Part shown: positions 1 through 8,700 of the stretch, piece by piece
Layout of the letters: every line of letters begins with the position of its first letter
How positions within the stretch are numbered: the stretch's first letter is position 1
Made by a program: the position numbers and the translations under genes
Notes under the pieces: generated by a model
Told to the model about the DNA's origin: nothing
Databases searched by the model: none
Seen by the model: only the letters and a program-made list of their open reading frames with translations
Assembly: GCA_964573725.1 (NCBI GenBank)
Contig: CAZNLJ010000045.1
Coordinates: 1-35,722, forward strand
Length of the DNA stretch: 35,722 nucleotides
Direction: 5' to 3'
From: UBA6168 sp964573725
GTDB lineage: Bacteria; Bacteroidota; Bacteroidia; Chitinophagales; Saprospiraceae

Positions 1-280
1 AGCCGATGGAGGTCAGCGTAATGAGAATGGTCGGGTGTTTCTTGTTCCAGTCCCAGCGGTCTTCGATCCACAATCCCCGGAAGAGTTCGCGGCTTCCGCT
101 GAAGAGTTCTTGCAGGGTGGAAACGGTGATGGACTTTCCGAAGCGGCGGGGACGGGAGAGGAAGTACGCGCCCGGACTGGATGCGATGCGGAAGAGCGGT
201 TCGGTCTTGTCCACATACAGGAATCCGTTTTCGATGATTTTGCGGAAATCCTGCAGGCCGAGCGGAAGTTTTTTAGGCAT
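1..280 (-). CDS. AAA-ATPase-like / PD-(D/E)XK family protein (DUF1703 type), 3' end outside window
   Basis: The minus-strand frame opens at ATG 280-278 and runs off the left edge, giving 93 residues. It starts MPKKLPLGLQDFRKII, continues with a FLYVDKT segment near residue 20 and has RPRRFGKS near residues 47-54. This is the typical start of the large Bacteroidota family with an AAA-ATPase-like N-terminal half (the RRFGKS stretch lies in the P-loop region) and a C-terminal PD-(D/E)XK nuclease-like half (PF09820/DUF1703), usually about 500 residues long. The role of the family is unknown; many members occur in numerous copies per genome and behave like mobile or defence-associated genes. A good -7 promoter match lies 22 bases upstream. 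The missing C-terminal part prevents any judgement on intactness. Confidence 0.85.
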   Translation of the reverse strand, partial: MPKKLPLGLQDFRKIIENGFLYVDKTEPLFRIASSPGAYFLSRPRRFGKSITVSTLQELFSGSRELFRGLWIEDRWDWNKKHPTILITLTSIG

Positions 281-301
281 GGGCGGGGGGAGTGCTTTGG
301 A

Positions 302-309
302 CAAAGGTA
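302..309 (-). promoter_or_regulatory. Candidate Bacteroidota -7 element (TACCTTTG)
   Basis: Read on the minus strand the sequence is TACCTTTG, a full match to the Bacteroidota -7 consensus TAnnTTTG. It lies 22 bases before the ATG at 280, so transcription would start close to the start codon with a very short leader. No convincing TTTG -33 element is seen at the expected distance, so this rests on the -7 box and its position alone. Confidence 0.4.
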
Positions 310-441
310 CGAAACTAACGGGTCGTGCGTCATCCGAATCGGATGATTTACCGAAGACACCAGTTTCCCGAAGCCTTTCTCATGCGGCGCTCCGAACAAT
401 ACCCCCTGTATCGATGTAATTCCATGGAACAGCCTTAGCAT

Positions 442-1557
442 TCAAGGGCTTACGAGGTTCACACTGACATTTACATAAAGTGCATTCGTCAGTGTGTTCA
501 GCATGGTATAGGATTGGTCGCCGAAGAAGCCGCGGAAGAACTCCCGGCCGTCGTCGGGGAGGTAGTCGGCGTGGAAGGACCAGTCATGGCGATATCCTGC
601 CTGTATGGCCAGCCAGATGAAACCGCCTAGTCGGCGTTGGTATTCCAGGCGGGCGCGCATTTCGCCGCGGCGGATTTCGAGGCTACGAACATTGTCGGAG
701 AGGCTGCCCAAACGGTAGCTTTGTCCTTCCAGTTCATAACCTATGAGCAGCAGGCTGCGCGGGTTGAAGGTACGGCGCACATGGGCTCGGGCGGGGAACA
801 GGATTTCGGTGCCCCATTTTCGGTTGGGGGCCGTCCAATTGTACAGTGCCACCGGGATATAGTTCAATTCCCCTACCCGGTAAGTGCGGGCCAGGCCCAG
901 GCCCCACTGCAGGCGGTCATGCGGGCGTTTGCCCCAGATGACCGCGCCGGAATATCGGAGGTAGCGAAGCGATTGGAATTCCTCGAAGTTGTAGTCGCCG
1001 TTCAGGTCGGCGGAGCCCTGCAACAACAGGAAGCGTGTTTCCCCCAGCGGTTTGAAAATCGTCGTGTTGACACCGGCGGTACGGAGGCCCCGTGCCAAGA
1101 GGCGGTCGGTCAAGTATGCCGCCTGGGCATTTTGCTGTTGGATTTCTCCGGAATAATCCAGGTTCCAGAAGTTGGCCCCCATCTGCCATACGATGCTGTT
1201 GCGCGAGACCAGGGGGATGTTGGCGCCGATCCGGAGGCCTTGGGTCGTCCGAAAATCCGCTTTTTCAGCCGGTGCCGGTGATTCGTCGACTGCGAAATCA
1301 CCGATGTCGGAGAATTCCGCGGAGTAGGGAAGCTGCCAGTCCCAGCCTATGGATACAAAGCGATTGGGGCTCAGGTCCAGTATCTTAGGGCTGCAATAAC
1401 GCCGGGCGGCCTCGTCGGCGAAACCCAGGTCATCATACTGGCTGAAATCCTCCTCCTCCTCAAAGGAATCGAGGGCGATGGTATCTTTTTGTTGGGCTGT
1501 TGCGGCAAGGGGCAGCAGGAAGGGCAGCAGGAGCCACAGGGGGGATGTTTTCATCAT
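442..1557 (-). CDS. Putative outer-membrane beta-barrel protein (DUF6268-like)
   Basis: The protein has 371 residues and begins with a signal peptide (about 21 residues, ending ATAQ). An acidic linker follows (EEEEDFSQYDD, residues about 33-43). The rest is made of alternating amphipathic stretches rich in Arg, Tyr, Trp and Leu, such as RFLLLQGSADL, YLRYSGAVIWG, LQWGLGLAR and IWLAIQAGYRH, and ends with a strand-like NALYVNVSVNL. This pattern fits an outer-membrane beta-barrel. The layout resembles the DUF6268 family of Bacteroidota barrels, though that assignment comes from memory of family features. The start lies 18 bases after the stop of the DUF2147 gene, so the two are probably co-transcribed. 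The ligand or transported substrate is unknown. Confidence 0.6.
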   Translation of the reverse strand: MMKTSPLWLLLPFLLPLAATAQQKDTIALDSFEEEEDFSQYDDLGFADEAARRYCSPKILDLSPNRFVSIGWDWQLPYSAEFSDIGDFAVDESPAPAEKADFRTTQGLRIGANIPLVSRNSIVWQMGANFWNLDYSGEIQQQNAQAAYLTDRLLARGLRTAGVNTTIFKPLGETRFLLLQGSADLNGDYNFEEFQSLRYLRYSGAVIWGKRPHDRLQWGLGLARTYRVGELNYIPVALYNWTAPNRKWGTEILFPARAHVRRTFNPRSLLLIGYELEGQSYRLGSLSDNVRSLEIRRGEMRARLEYQRRLGGFIWLAIQAGYRHDWSFHADYLPDDGREFFRGFFGDQSYTMLNTLTNALYVNVSVNLVSP

Positions 1558-1575
1558 GCCGGATTTCGTGTCGAT

Positions 1576-2028
1576 TTATTTTCTCGCTTCCAGGCGTTTC
1601 CACACATCGGTGCGGCCCAGGGCCTTCACCCCGACATAGCCGCGGATGTCGAGCGTATTGCCGTCCTTGAGTTTGATGACGCAGCTGTAGGTGCTTCCGT
1701 TTTCCGGGTCGTAGATGGTGCCGTCGGCCCATTCGCCGTTGCCTTTGAATACGAAATCCTTGAGCATCCGGTAGCCTTTCAAGGGCACGGTCCGCATGGA
1801 TTCGTCCGGATTGTTCTTGTCCACTTTCGGCGACTGGGTCACCGGGTCGATGGGCTCCCGGAGCCACACGATCTTTCCGTAATACTTGTCGGCGATTTTT
1901 TCGATTTTCACACGGGCTTTGCCGTTGCTGGGTTCCCAGATGCCGATGAGCTTGTCGGAATCGGTCTGGGCCTGGAGCAGCGTGGTAAAGAGGAGTGTCA
2001 GCAGGGAGAGGATGTGTCTGGATTGCAT
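1576..2028 (-). CDS. DUF2147 domain-containing secreted protein
   Basis: A 150-residue protein with a signal peptide (residues 1-21, ending LLQAQ). The mature part begins with the DUF2147 hallmark DKLIGIWEPSNGKARVKIEK, then YYGKIVWLREP, YRMLKDFVFKGNGEWADGTIYDPENG and a closing LDIRGYVGVKALGRTDVWKR. The length and motif order are typical of PF09917, a periplasmic beta-rich domain common in Bacteroidota and Proteobacteria. Its molecular function is not established. It lies 118 bases after the lipoprotein gene and 18 bases before the barrel gene on the same strand, which suggests a cell-envelope operon. The family call is firm; the operon is inferred from spacing. Confidence 0.88.
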   Translation of the reverse strand: MQSRHILSLLTLLFTTLLQAQTDSDKLIGIWEPSNGKARVKIEKIADKYYGKIVWLREPIDPVTQSPKVDKNNPDESMRTVPLKGYRMLKDFVFKGNGEWADGTIYDPENGSTYSCVIKLKDGNTLDIRGYVGVKALGRTDVWKRLEARK

Positions 2029-2146
2029 GGCATGATTTGGTTTGTGTTGTTTGGTATATTTCAGTACTTTTCTGAAAAGGCAAGGCGGAATAGGGTTGTT
2101 TTGGGTTGAATGTCAGGGTTCCGGTCGGTGGCCGAGCCGGGTGGAA

Positions 2147-2668
2147 TCAATTTTTCACATCCAGCTCAAAAACCAACGCGCATATCACCTTCACATCGGC
2201 TTCGATATCTTTCTTCAGGTTTATATCGGCTACGAAGGTGAGGGCAGGTTGCCGGATAAGGCTGGCAATTTGTTCTTGTTCGGCGGCCACCCGGAGGTCG
2301 ACGCTATTTTGTCCGGTAGGGACAGGGTTGAGTACGGCGACATTTTGCATATCCACCTGCGGAGCGGCCAATTGCAGGGTTATTCCGTCGATGTCGTCCA
2401 AGGTGAGGGTATCGTTTGATGTCGAGATGCGGACAGCGACCAGTCTCGCCGACCCGAGGGCTGCGCCTGCATGACCCTCCCGGCGGAGGAAGTCCTCCAG
2501 TTCGGCGCCATCCAGGACGCCTTGTGCCGTATTGGAGCCTTCGAAAAGGGGGCCTTCGGCGGTGAGTATGACAGGAGCGGGCTTGAATTCCACGGTGTCG
2601 ACCTTGCCGCAGGAAATGCCGGCGGTAAGGAGAAGCAAGGAGATGGCGAGCGGGTAGTGCTGTTTCAT
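2147..2668 (-). CDS. Hypothetical lipoprotein
   Basis: A 173-residue protein with a lipoprotein signal peptide: a charged start (MKQHYP), a leucine-rich core and a lipobox-like AGISC with the acceptor Cys at residue 20. The mature part contains short beta-type stretches (LVAVRISTSNDTLTLDDIDGI; QNSVDLRVAAEQEQIASLI; ALTFVADINLKKDIEADVKV) that suggest a small beta-sandwich, but I recognise no family. The ending KVICALVFELDVKN reads like a final strand. It is first of three minus-strand envelope genes, with 118 bases to the DUF2147 gene. Function is unknown; membrane anchoring is inferred from the lipobox. Confidence 0.7.
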   Translation of the reverse strand: MKQHYPLAISLLLLTAGISCGKVDTVEFKPAPVILTAEGPLFEGSNTAQGVLDGAELEDFLRREGHAGAALGSARLVAVRISTSNDTLTLDDIDGITLQLAAPQVDMQNVAVLNPVPTGQNSVDLRVAAEQEQIASLIRQPALTFVADINLKKDIEADVKVICALVFELDVKN

Positions 2669-3044
2669 GTGGGCGGATTATCCTTGGTTCATTTTGACAT
2701 GCTTATGGACGGTACATCTCCGCTTTCGGACTATTCGGCACCAAACGGAACCGGATGCGCAATACTTGTCTTGCGGATGCCGTTTTGCCATCACTGTCGG
2801 ACTTGCACATTTTCTTTTGACCGGAATGCGGTCAACGGAAGCGGTGAAAGGTCGGGACCGAGTCCGTAGGCTTATGTAATGTTCGCGCGGTCAAAAGGAA
2901 GATATCAACCAACAGGACACGTTTTTGTTTGCCGGGAATCATTTTTTCAAAAGAAAATTTCTTCTTTCCCCATCGCACGACTTAATTTAGTCAGAGCCAC
3001 CCGGCAGATACGATGTTCGGTCGTATCAAAACCAAAAAAAAGCC
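2669..3044. other. Divergent intergenic region
   Basis: These 376 bases separate the minus-strand lipoprotein gene from the plus-strand nuclease-family gene and should hold both promoters. I see no convincing coding sequence. A 7-bp hairpin (TTGACCG/CGGTCAA) lies at 2817-2835. A second 7-bp hairpin (GATACGA/TCGTATC) at 3007-3027 ends 17 bases before the ATG at 3045, where it could influence translation. No full TAnnTTTG box was found in either direction. Confidence 0.4.
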
Positions 3045-3402
3045 ATGATAGAAATCGCGAACCCCATTTACGACGTCGTGTTCAAATACCTGANNNNNNN
3101 NNNNNNNNNNNNNNNNNNNNNNNNNNNNNNNNNNNNNNNNNNNNNNNNNNNNNNNNNNNNNNNNNNNNNNNNNNNNNNNNNNNNNNNNNNNNNAGGATGA
3201 AGTGGTGGCGGAACTGCAGGAACTGGAGCGGCAGGTTGCGGAAAAGGACCAAACCATCCGACAGCAGCAGGAGCAGCTGGCCCTGGCTGTGCGGAACGCC
3301 CATGCGGCAGGTCTGGACATCCCTGCATTGGCCGCGATCTTCCGCCTGTCGGAAAGCGAGGTCAGGGAGCTGGTGTTGTCATTCGGGGAGGATGGAGATT
3401 GA
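3045..3402 (+). CDS. PD-(D/E)XK nuclease family transposase/Rpn-like protein, interrupted by a scaffold gap
   Basis: The ATG at 3045 opens MIEIANPIYDVVFKYL, the characteristic start of the Bacteroidota PD-(D/E)XK 'nuclease family transposase' proteins related to Rpn recombination-promoting nucleases. The frame then enters 100 N. After the gap an open frame ends at 3402 with a heptad-like coiled coil (DEVVAELQELERQVAEKDQT) and a closing segment ALAAIFRLSESEVRELVLSF, which is how the C-terminal tail of this family looks. The two parts differ in frame as numbered, but the gap length is arbitrary, so this is no evidence of a frameshift. The family is usually about 280-320 residues, so several hundred bases including the catalytic core are probably missing. 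The role is inferred from family only. Confidence 0.7.
3094..3193. other. Assembly gap (100 N)
   Basis: Exactly 100 consecutive N, the usual placeholder for a scaffold gap of unknown size. It removes the core of the PD-(D/E)XK family gene around it. Confidence 0.98.
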
Positions 3403-3527
3403 TTTGGATGAATCTTGCAAAGACGATGGGGTACAGGACACACACCGCGTAGCTATGCCGCCGGCATGCGCTGCAAGGCTCCCTCAAACCCGGTCAGATG
3501 CGAACCGCTTCTTGTGGTGGGCAGGGT

Positions 3528-6500
3528 TCAACCTTGCGTCCTTTCGGACAAAGCCTTTTTTCGCCATTCGGCAGGGCGCATCCCCCGAGCCTGTTTGAAA
3601 AGTCGGCTGAAATAGGAGGCGTCCCCGAAGCCGCATTCCAGGGCAATGGACGCGACGGACCGTTGGGGGTCGGACAGGAGCCGTTCCGCGGTCTGCAAGC
3701 GTACATGCCGGATGAGTTGCCCGGCGGGAATACCCAGGAGCGCATTCAATTTCCGGTTTAGTTGGGCCGGGCTGACGAACACCTCCCGGCTCAATTGTTC
3801 AACGGAATAGCCTTCGTTGGACAGTTGGGCATGGATACTTTCCAGGACCTTTTCGATAAAAGGGTCGGTCGGCGGGACGATGGGCGTGGCATCCATTTTG
3901 GCTTCGCGGGCGGTCTCCAGTCCCGCCTGTGCCCGATAATGCCGCTGTAACAGCCGACGCAGCGCCAGCAGGCGGTCTATCTGCAGGGTCAGTTCCTCCG
4001 GGTCGAAGGGTTTTTCAAGGTAGAGGTCCGCACCCTGTCGGGCGCCCTGGAGCCGGCTGTCGCGGTCCGCCAGGGCCGTCAGCATCAGGATGGGGATGTG
4101 GGCGGTCTTTTCGTCCGACTTCAGGCGGTGGCATACCTCGAATCCGTCCAGTCCGGGCAGCATGACATCCAGGATGATCAGGTCCGGAATCTGTTGACCG
4201 GCGAGGTTCAGGGCTTGCAACCCGTCCGTCGCCGTCAACAACTGGTACCCCCTGTTGTCGAGGCATGCTGCGGTGTACCGGGCCATATCCGGGTGGTCTT
4301 CGACCAGGAGCAGCAGGGGGACGGATGGATTCGAACCAGGCTGTCGGGTATGGGTGGCGGCGTTGACCGGAGGAGCCTCCTGGTCCCCAACCGGTGCCAA
4401 ATCCTGCGGCGGCAGGGTGGTGACCGCCATCGGCGCGGGGGGCGCGAGGGGGGCTTCCCGGGTGACCGGCAAGCGTAATTCGAATACCGTACCCTTGCCG
4501 GATTCGCTGCGCACCTGCAGTTCGCCGCCCATGGCCTTGGCGAGTTCCCGAGCGATGGAAAGGCCGATGCCGGATCCCTCCGGCAGCCCTGCCGCCGTTT
4601 TCCCCCTGAAAAAGCGGTCGAAGACAAAGGGCAGTTGTTCCGCCTCGATCCCAATCCCGGTATCGGCTATGCAAATGGACAGGTAATTCCCCTGTCTTTT
4701 CGCCGAAGGCCGTACCGAAGATGAGGCAAGCCTGCCTTTTTTAGTGGACAGTTCCGCCGTCAGGGAGACCGTTCCGCCGGAGGGGGTGAACTTGAGGCTG
4801 TTCGACAATAGATTGGAAATCACAGGTTGCAGGAATTCGGCATCGAAGTCCATGACGAGCGAGTCGGCGGGGGGTAGGAAGCGCATGTCCAGCCCTTTGA
4901 CTTGTCCGGCGGGGACGAAGCTGTCGAAAAGGAATTTCAGTGTCGGGACAATGTCCTGCTGTACGGGCTTATGCCGGAGGATACCATTTTCCAGGCGTGA
5001 CAATTCGAGCAGTTGGTTGACCAGCTGGAGCAGCCGACGGCTATGGTTTCGGATCATGTCCAGGCCTTCCGAATGCCAGCGGTCTGGATTCGAGCGGATA
5101 TTTTCGGCCATACCGGAAATCAAGGTCAGCGGTGTCCGGAACTCATGGGTGATATTGGTATAGAACCGGGATTTGAAGCGTTCCAACTCCTGGATGCGTC
5201 GGGTTTCCGCCTGTTCCGTCCTGCGTTTCCATTGAAAACGGTACACCGCGAGGACGGACAGGACAACCAGCCCGGCGTACAGGATCCTGGCCGGCCAACC
5301 GAGATACCAGGGTGGGGGCAGGTACAGCAAAACGGAGCGGATGGCGGAGGCGGTCATGCCGGAGGGGTCGACCGCCTGGATATCCAGCCGGTACCGGCCG
5401 GGTGCCAATCCCGCCAGGGTCAGGCTTTGCACGGAACCGTTGTCCACCCAGTCCGGTGAATACCCATGGAGTCGGTACCTGAAGCCAATCTGGTCCTGGA
5501 AATTCCAGGTCAGGCAGGCATATTTGATGGTGAGCAGGTTGTAACCCCGGGGCAGCACCAATTCGCTGCGGTCGTCCGGCAAGCGGAGTGGCTGGTCCTG
5601 GATACGGAGGTCGGTGATTACCAGGTCAAGGGACCGGGGAGGGGCCAGCAAGGCGGCGGTATCTGCGGAGTATAGACCCGGGATGCTGCTGCCGAAGAGC
5701 AGGCGGCCGTCGCGGAGGAGCCGGAAATTATGCTGGGCCACTTCCTCGAAGCCCAGTCCGGCGCTCCGGTGGCCCAGGGGGTAAGCGACCTGTTTCGAAG
5801 GGTGCCAGACTGCCATACCTTTCATGAGTGCCAGCAGGTAGGAATCCGGGGCGATGCGGACGGCACCGTAGATAATCTGGTTCGGGAGTTTGTCCGAGGC
5901 CGGCACCCGGGTCACCGTGCCGGTCCGTTTGTTGAACAGATGGATACCTTCCCCGAACAGCAGGAGGCTGTCGGCGGACAGTTCCAGCCCTACGTGGTAC
6001 CCGATTCCTGTCGGTGCGGGATAAGTGACGGTGTTCCAGGATTCCTGGCCTTCCGTTCCGGCAACCTTCCGGATATCGAGCAGCCGGTCGGAGCCGATGA
6101 CCCACAGCCGGTCCGCGTCCGGATCGGGGAGTATCTGAAGTGTCTTGACAGCCAGCGGATTTATTTTGGTCATGTCGTGGACGATGCGCATACGCCCGTC
6201 GGCCGGGTCCATCCGGGCCAGCAGACCGTTGTGGGTTCCGATCCAAAGGTATCCTTCCCGGTCGCGTTCCATGGTCCGGATGGTATGGTTGCGCAAGGAA
6301 TCCGGCCGCCATTGCCGGAGGAGGGTGCCGTCGGGCCGGAAGCATCGGACCGTGCCGTGCTGCCCTCCTGCCCAAAGGTTGCCTGCCTGATCCTCGCAAA
6401 AAGCCCAGACGGCATTGTAGTTGCGCTCCGTGCGGATCGGGTCGCCGTTGTGGTCGTCCGGATGGATGATTTTCCGGAGGAGCCGGAGGGCGTTGTCATA

Positions 6501-7706
6501 CACATGGATGCCGTTGAAAAAGGTGCCGACCCAGATTTCATTCCGGTCAGTTTCGAAAATCGAGAGCGGGAAGAACATGAAATCCGAGTTCCGCCGGGCG
6601 GTAGTCAGGCCGATCGGATTTCGGTGTCCGCTGAATACGAAGACGCCCCCGGCCGTGCCGATCCACAAATTGCCTTCCCGATCCTCGTGCATACAGCGTA
6701 TGCGGATATCCCGGTTGTCGAGGTGGACGCTGTCCGCCGAAAAGGGGTATTGGTCCAGTCGGAGGGAAGCTGGGTCGAGGGCAAGGAGGGAATACCGGTC
6801 GATCGAATAGAACCAGATACGTCCGTCGCGGGTCCGGAGAAAGGGTTCGCCGAAGTCCTGGTAGCTGGGAACGGGGGTGATTTCCCGGTCGGACAGCGAG
6901 CACTTGTACAGGTTGGTCAGCAGTTTTTTACTTTGGTTCCCATTGCGGATGGTCTGCACCCAGAGGTTACCCGACTGGTCTGTTTGTAAGTTGGTGATTC
7001 CTGGAAAATTAAGGTGGAGCAGGAGCGGGTCTGGGTCCGTACCCGGGTGGCGGACCCTACCGCTGCGGCGTTCCCACGAGGCAAGGCCCTGGTAGGTGCT
7101 GAACCAGATGTCTCCCGTACGGACATCTTCGACGACATTTCTTCCGATGACCAGGAGGGGCGGCATTTCCAGCTGTTCCCATTCGGTGGCTCCCGGTAGC
7201 AGGCGGTACAAGCCGCCGACGGTGGTGGTGACCATCCAGCGGATACCGTAGGAATCGGTGAAGAAACTGGCGGGATAAACGCCGACGATTGGGCGGCCTT
7301 TGATGCGGGCGGGTGTGAAACGGTGGCTCCGGGAGTCATATCGGCAGAGTTCGTCGGCCGTTGCCACCCAGAGGCCGTTGTCGGCCGTCGGAGACAGGGC
7401 CAGTACCTGGTTGTCGGGCAGGCTGGTTGAGTCGTACGTCGCGTGTCGGAAGGTGAGGAAGGACCGGCCGTCGAACCGCTGCAGGCCGTCATTGGTGGCG
7501 ATCCACCAGAATCCCAGGGAATCGGTGGTGATGGCGTTCACGATGTCGTCCGCCAGGCCGTCCCGGGTATCCAGCTGTCGGATATGGGCGGGGAGGGGCG
7601 GATGGATGGTATTTTGGGCGGCCAAGCGGAAAATATTTCCCGGCAGGGAGCACGCCAACATCAGCAGGGTGGGGCCGCAGATGCGCCGGAACGAGTTGCT
7701 TCGCAT
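3528..7706 (-). CDS. Hybrid two-component system protein: Reg_prop sensor / histidine kinase / receiver / AraC-type regulator
   Basis: I chose the ATG at 7706 (MRSNSFRRI), which directly precedes a signal peptide ending RLAAQ; an upstream ATG at 7751 only adds an unlikely extension. The product has 1392 residues. Residues about 35-690 form a periplasmic two-component regulator propeller with repeated WWIATNDGL, LWIGTAGGV and LWIGTHNGL motifs. A Y_Y_Y domain (about 695-795) and a membrane helix (about 803-823) follow. The kinase has its H box at NITHEFRTPL (His854), N box ISNLLSNSLKF and G boxes DTGIGI and GSGIGL. A receiver follows with LIILDVMLPG (Asp1180) and a conserved Lys-Pro (EKPFDPEEL). 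The C-terminus is an AraC helix-turn-helix (SVASIALECGFGDASYFSRLF). All key residues are present. Such proteins usually sense a glycan and switch on a utilisation locus, but no SusC/D genes are seen here, so the ligand is unknown. Confidence 0.95.
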   Translation of the reverse strand: MRSNSFRRICGPTLLMLACSLPGNIFRLAAQNTIHPPLPAHIRQLDTRDGLADDIVNAITTDSLGFWWIATNDGLQRFDGRSFLTFRHATYDSTSLPDNQVLALSPTADNGLWVATADELCRYDSRSHRFTPARIKGRPIVGVYPASFFTDSYGIRWMVTTTVGGLYRLLPGATEWEQLEMPPLLVIGRNVVEDVRTGDIWFSTYQGLASWERRSGRVRHPGTDPDPLLLHLNFPGITNLQTDQSGNLWVQTIRNGNQSKKLLTNLYKCSLSDREITPVPSYQDFGEPFLRTRDGRIWFYSIDRYSLLALDPASLRLDQYPFSADSVHLDNRDIRIRCMHEDREGNLWIGTAGGVFVFSGHRNPIGLTTARRNSDFMFFPLSIFETDRNEIWVGTFFNGIHVYDNALRLLRKIIHPDDHNGDPIRTERNYNAVWAFCEDQAGNLWAGGQHGTVRCFRPDGTLLRQWRPDSLRNHTIRTMERDREGYLWIGTHNGLLARMDPADGRMRIVHDMTKINPLAVKTLQILPDPDADRLWVIGSDRLLDIRKVAGTEGQESWNTVTYPAPTGIGYHVGLELSADSLLLFGEGIHLFNKRTGTVTRVPASDKLPNQIIYGAVRIAPDSYLLALMKGMAVWHPSKQVAYPLGHRSAGLGFEEVAQHNFRLLRDGRLLFGSSIPGLYSADTAALLAPPRSLDLVITDLRIQDQPLRLPDDRSELVLPRGYNLLTIKYACLTWNFQDQIGFRYRLHGYSPDWVDNGSVQSLTLAGLAPGRYRLDIQAVDPSGMTASAIRSVLLYLPPPWYLGWPARILYAGLVVLSVLAVYRFQWKRRTEQAETRRIQELERFKSRFYTNITHEFRTPLTLISGMAENIRSNPDRWHSEGLDMIRNHSRRLLQLVNQLLELSRLENGILRHKPVQQDIVPTLKFLFDSFVPAGQVKGLDMRFLPPADSLVMDFDAEFLQPVISNLLSNSLKFTPSGGTVSLTAELSTKKGRLASSSVRPSAKRQGNYLSICIADTGIGIEAEQLPFVFDRFFRGKTAAGLPEGSGIGLSIARELAKAMGGELQVRSESGKGTVFELRLPVTREAPLAPPAPMAVTTLPPQDLAPVGDQEAPPVNAATHTRQPGSNPSVPLLLLVEDHPDMARYTAACLDNRGYQLLTATDGLQALNLAGQQIPDLIILDVMLPGLDGFEVCHRLKSDEKTAHIPILMLTALADRDSRLQGARQGADLYLEKPFDPEELTLQIDRLLALRRLLQRHYRAQAGLETAREAKMDATPIVPPTDPFIEKVLESIHAQLSNEGYSVEQLSREVFVSPAQLNRKLNALLGIPAGQLIRHVRLQTAERLLSDPQRSVASIALECGFGDASYFSRLFKQARGMRPAEWRKKALSERTQG

Positions 7707-7953
7707 GGGTATTGGCTTGTGTATGCTGCCGCTTCGACACGACGGGCGCACTCCCGGCGGCAGCGCCGAGGGGCGTGGATGCCGTAGCAGGGCGATACCA
7801 TCAGGGTAACTCCGTCAAGATAAGGCGAATTCTCGATTCCGTAGGCATGTCCGGCCGGTAATTTATTCGTTTTCCGTACCTTGGCGACTAATGTCCGGCC
7901 GAGGGGAGCCAGTCCTCCCCCGGTCGGGAGACAGTCACCAATTGCGACAGGAC

Positions 7954-8655
7954 ATGAAGGAAATTCCGGTGGGTGACGCCCACGCCATCGAGTTGGCCCT
8001 GTATCAGCTGCACGGTCCTTCCGGCATCCTGATGATCGAGATGCCGGCGGTCTATGTGCTGTTGGCGCCATCCACGGCCCGGGGCATCGCCGCCCTGAAC
8101 CGGGCAAAAATGCGTTTGCCGGGAAAGAACTACGGGACGGCCATCGGCGAGTTGGACCGGTTCCATCGGCTGGCGGATCCCGACGGCTTACCCGCCGCCT
8201 TGTCGGACGTGGCGGCATTCGGGCGGTTTACAGGCGCTTTCATCCGGGTGGCGGTTGGACCGGCGGATTTCCAGTCGCCGGTCGTCCGGCACGGACGACA
8301 CCAGGGGCTGTTGGCACCGGAGGGGCCCTGGCGGCGGTTGTTTCGGGAAATCGAGGCGAGTTTCGGCCCCTTGGCGGAGCCGGCCCTGTTCGGCGGGCAT
8401 GCCTATTCGGCGCCGTTGTGCACCAGCACCAATATCAGCGGCCATCCGTTGGGTTCGATCACGGAACTGTCGCGGGCCCGGGAGTTCGGGCGGGACCGGG
8501 GCATCCCCTTGTTGCTGCGGGGGGCGGGTACGGCATCGGCCGAAACAGGTTCCTTCCCGATATTCTCCTTGTTCCCGGACCGCATCACCGTCGAGCGTTC
8601 CGGACCAGGTGAGGACCGGATCCGGGCCGGGTTGCCGACGGAGTTGTTCCGTTGA
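7954..8655 (+). CDS. Divergent YrdC/Sua5-like domain protein
   Basis: The start at 7954 gives MKEIPVGDAHAIELALYQLHG and a 233-residue product. An ATG at 7891 in the same frame would add 21 residues that do not look like part of the fold, and it lies only seven bases after a -7-like TACCTTGG (7877-7884). The pattern follows YrdC domains: a helix, a strand-turn (MPAVYVLLAPSTARGIAAL), a segment like KxRPxxxP (RAKMRLPGKNYGTAIGEL), a CTSTNISG stretch equivalent to the SANxSG motif, and a final FPDRITVERSGPGEDRIRAG resembling the closing STVVD/RxG region. Canonical members (TsaC/Sua5) make threonylcarbamoyl-AMP for tRNA modification. Here the usual PTDTVYGL motif is missing, so the same activity is doubtful. 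It converges with the helicase gene 45 bases downstream. Confidence 0.6.
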   Translation: MKEIPVGDAHAIELALYQLHGPSGILMIEMPAVYVLLAPSTARGIAALNRAKMRLPGKNYGTAIGELDRFHRLADPDGLPAALSDVAAFGRFTGAFIRVAVGPADFQSPVVRHGRHQGLLAPEGPWRRLFREIEASFGPLAEPALFGGHAYSAPLCTSTNISGHPLGSITELSRAREFGRDRGIPLLLRGAGTASAETGSFPIFSLFPDRITVERSGPGEDRIRAGLPTELFR

Positions 8656-8700
8656 TCGGCAACATGGGGAAGCGGGCGGGAAATGGGCCGGCGAAGGCAT

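Noticed and set aside
3045..3402. Frameshift in the PD-(D/E)XK family gene
   Set aside because: The frame change coincides with a 100-N gap of arbitrary length, so it gives no evidence for a real frameshift. The same holds for the gap at 32144-32243.
5730..6989. Plus-strand open frame of 419 codons
   Set aside because: Antisense to the propeller part of the hybrid sensor gene, without any domain features.
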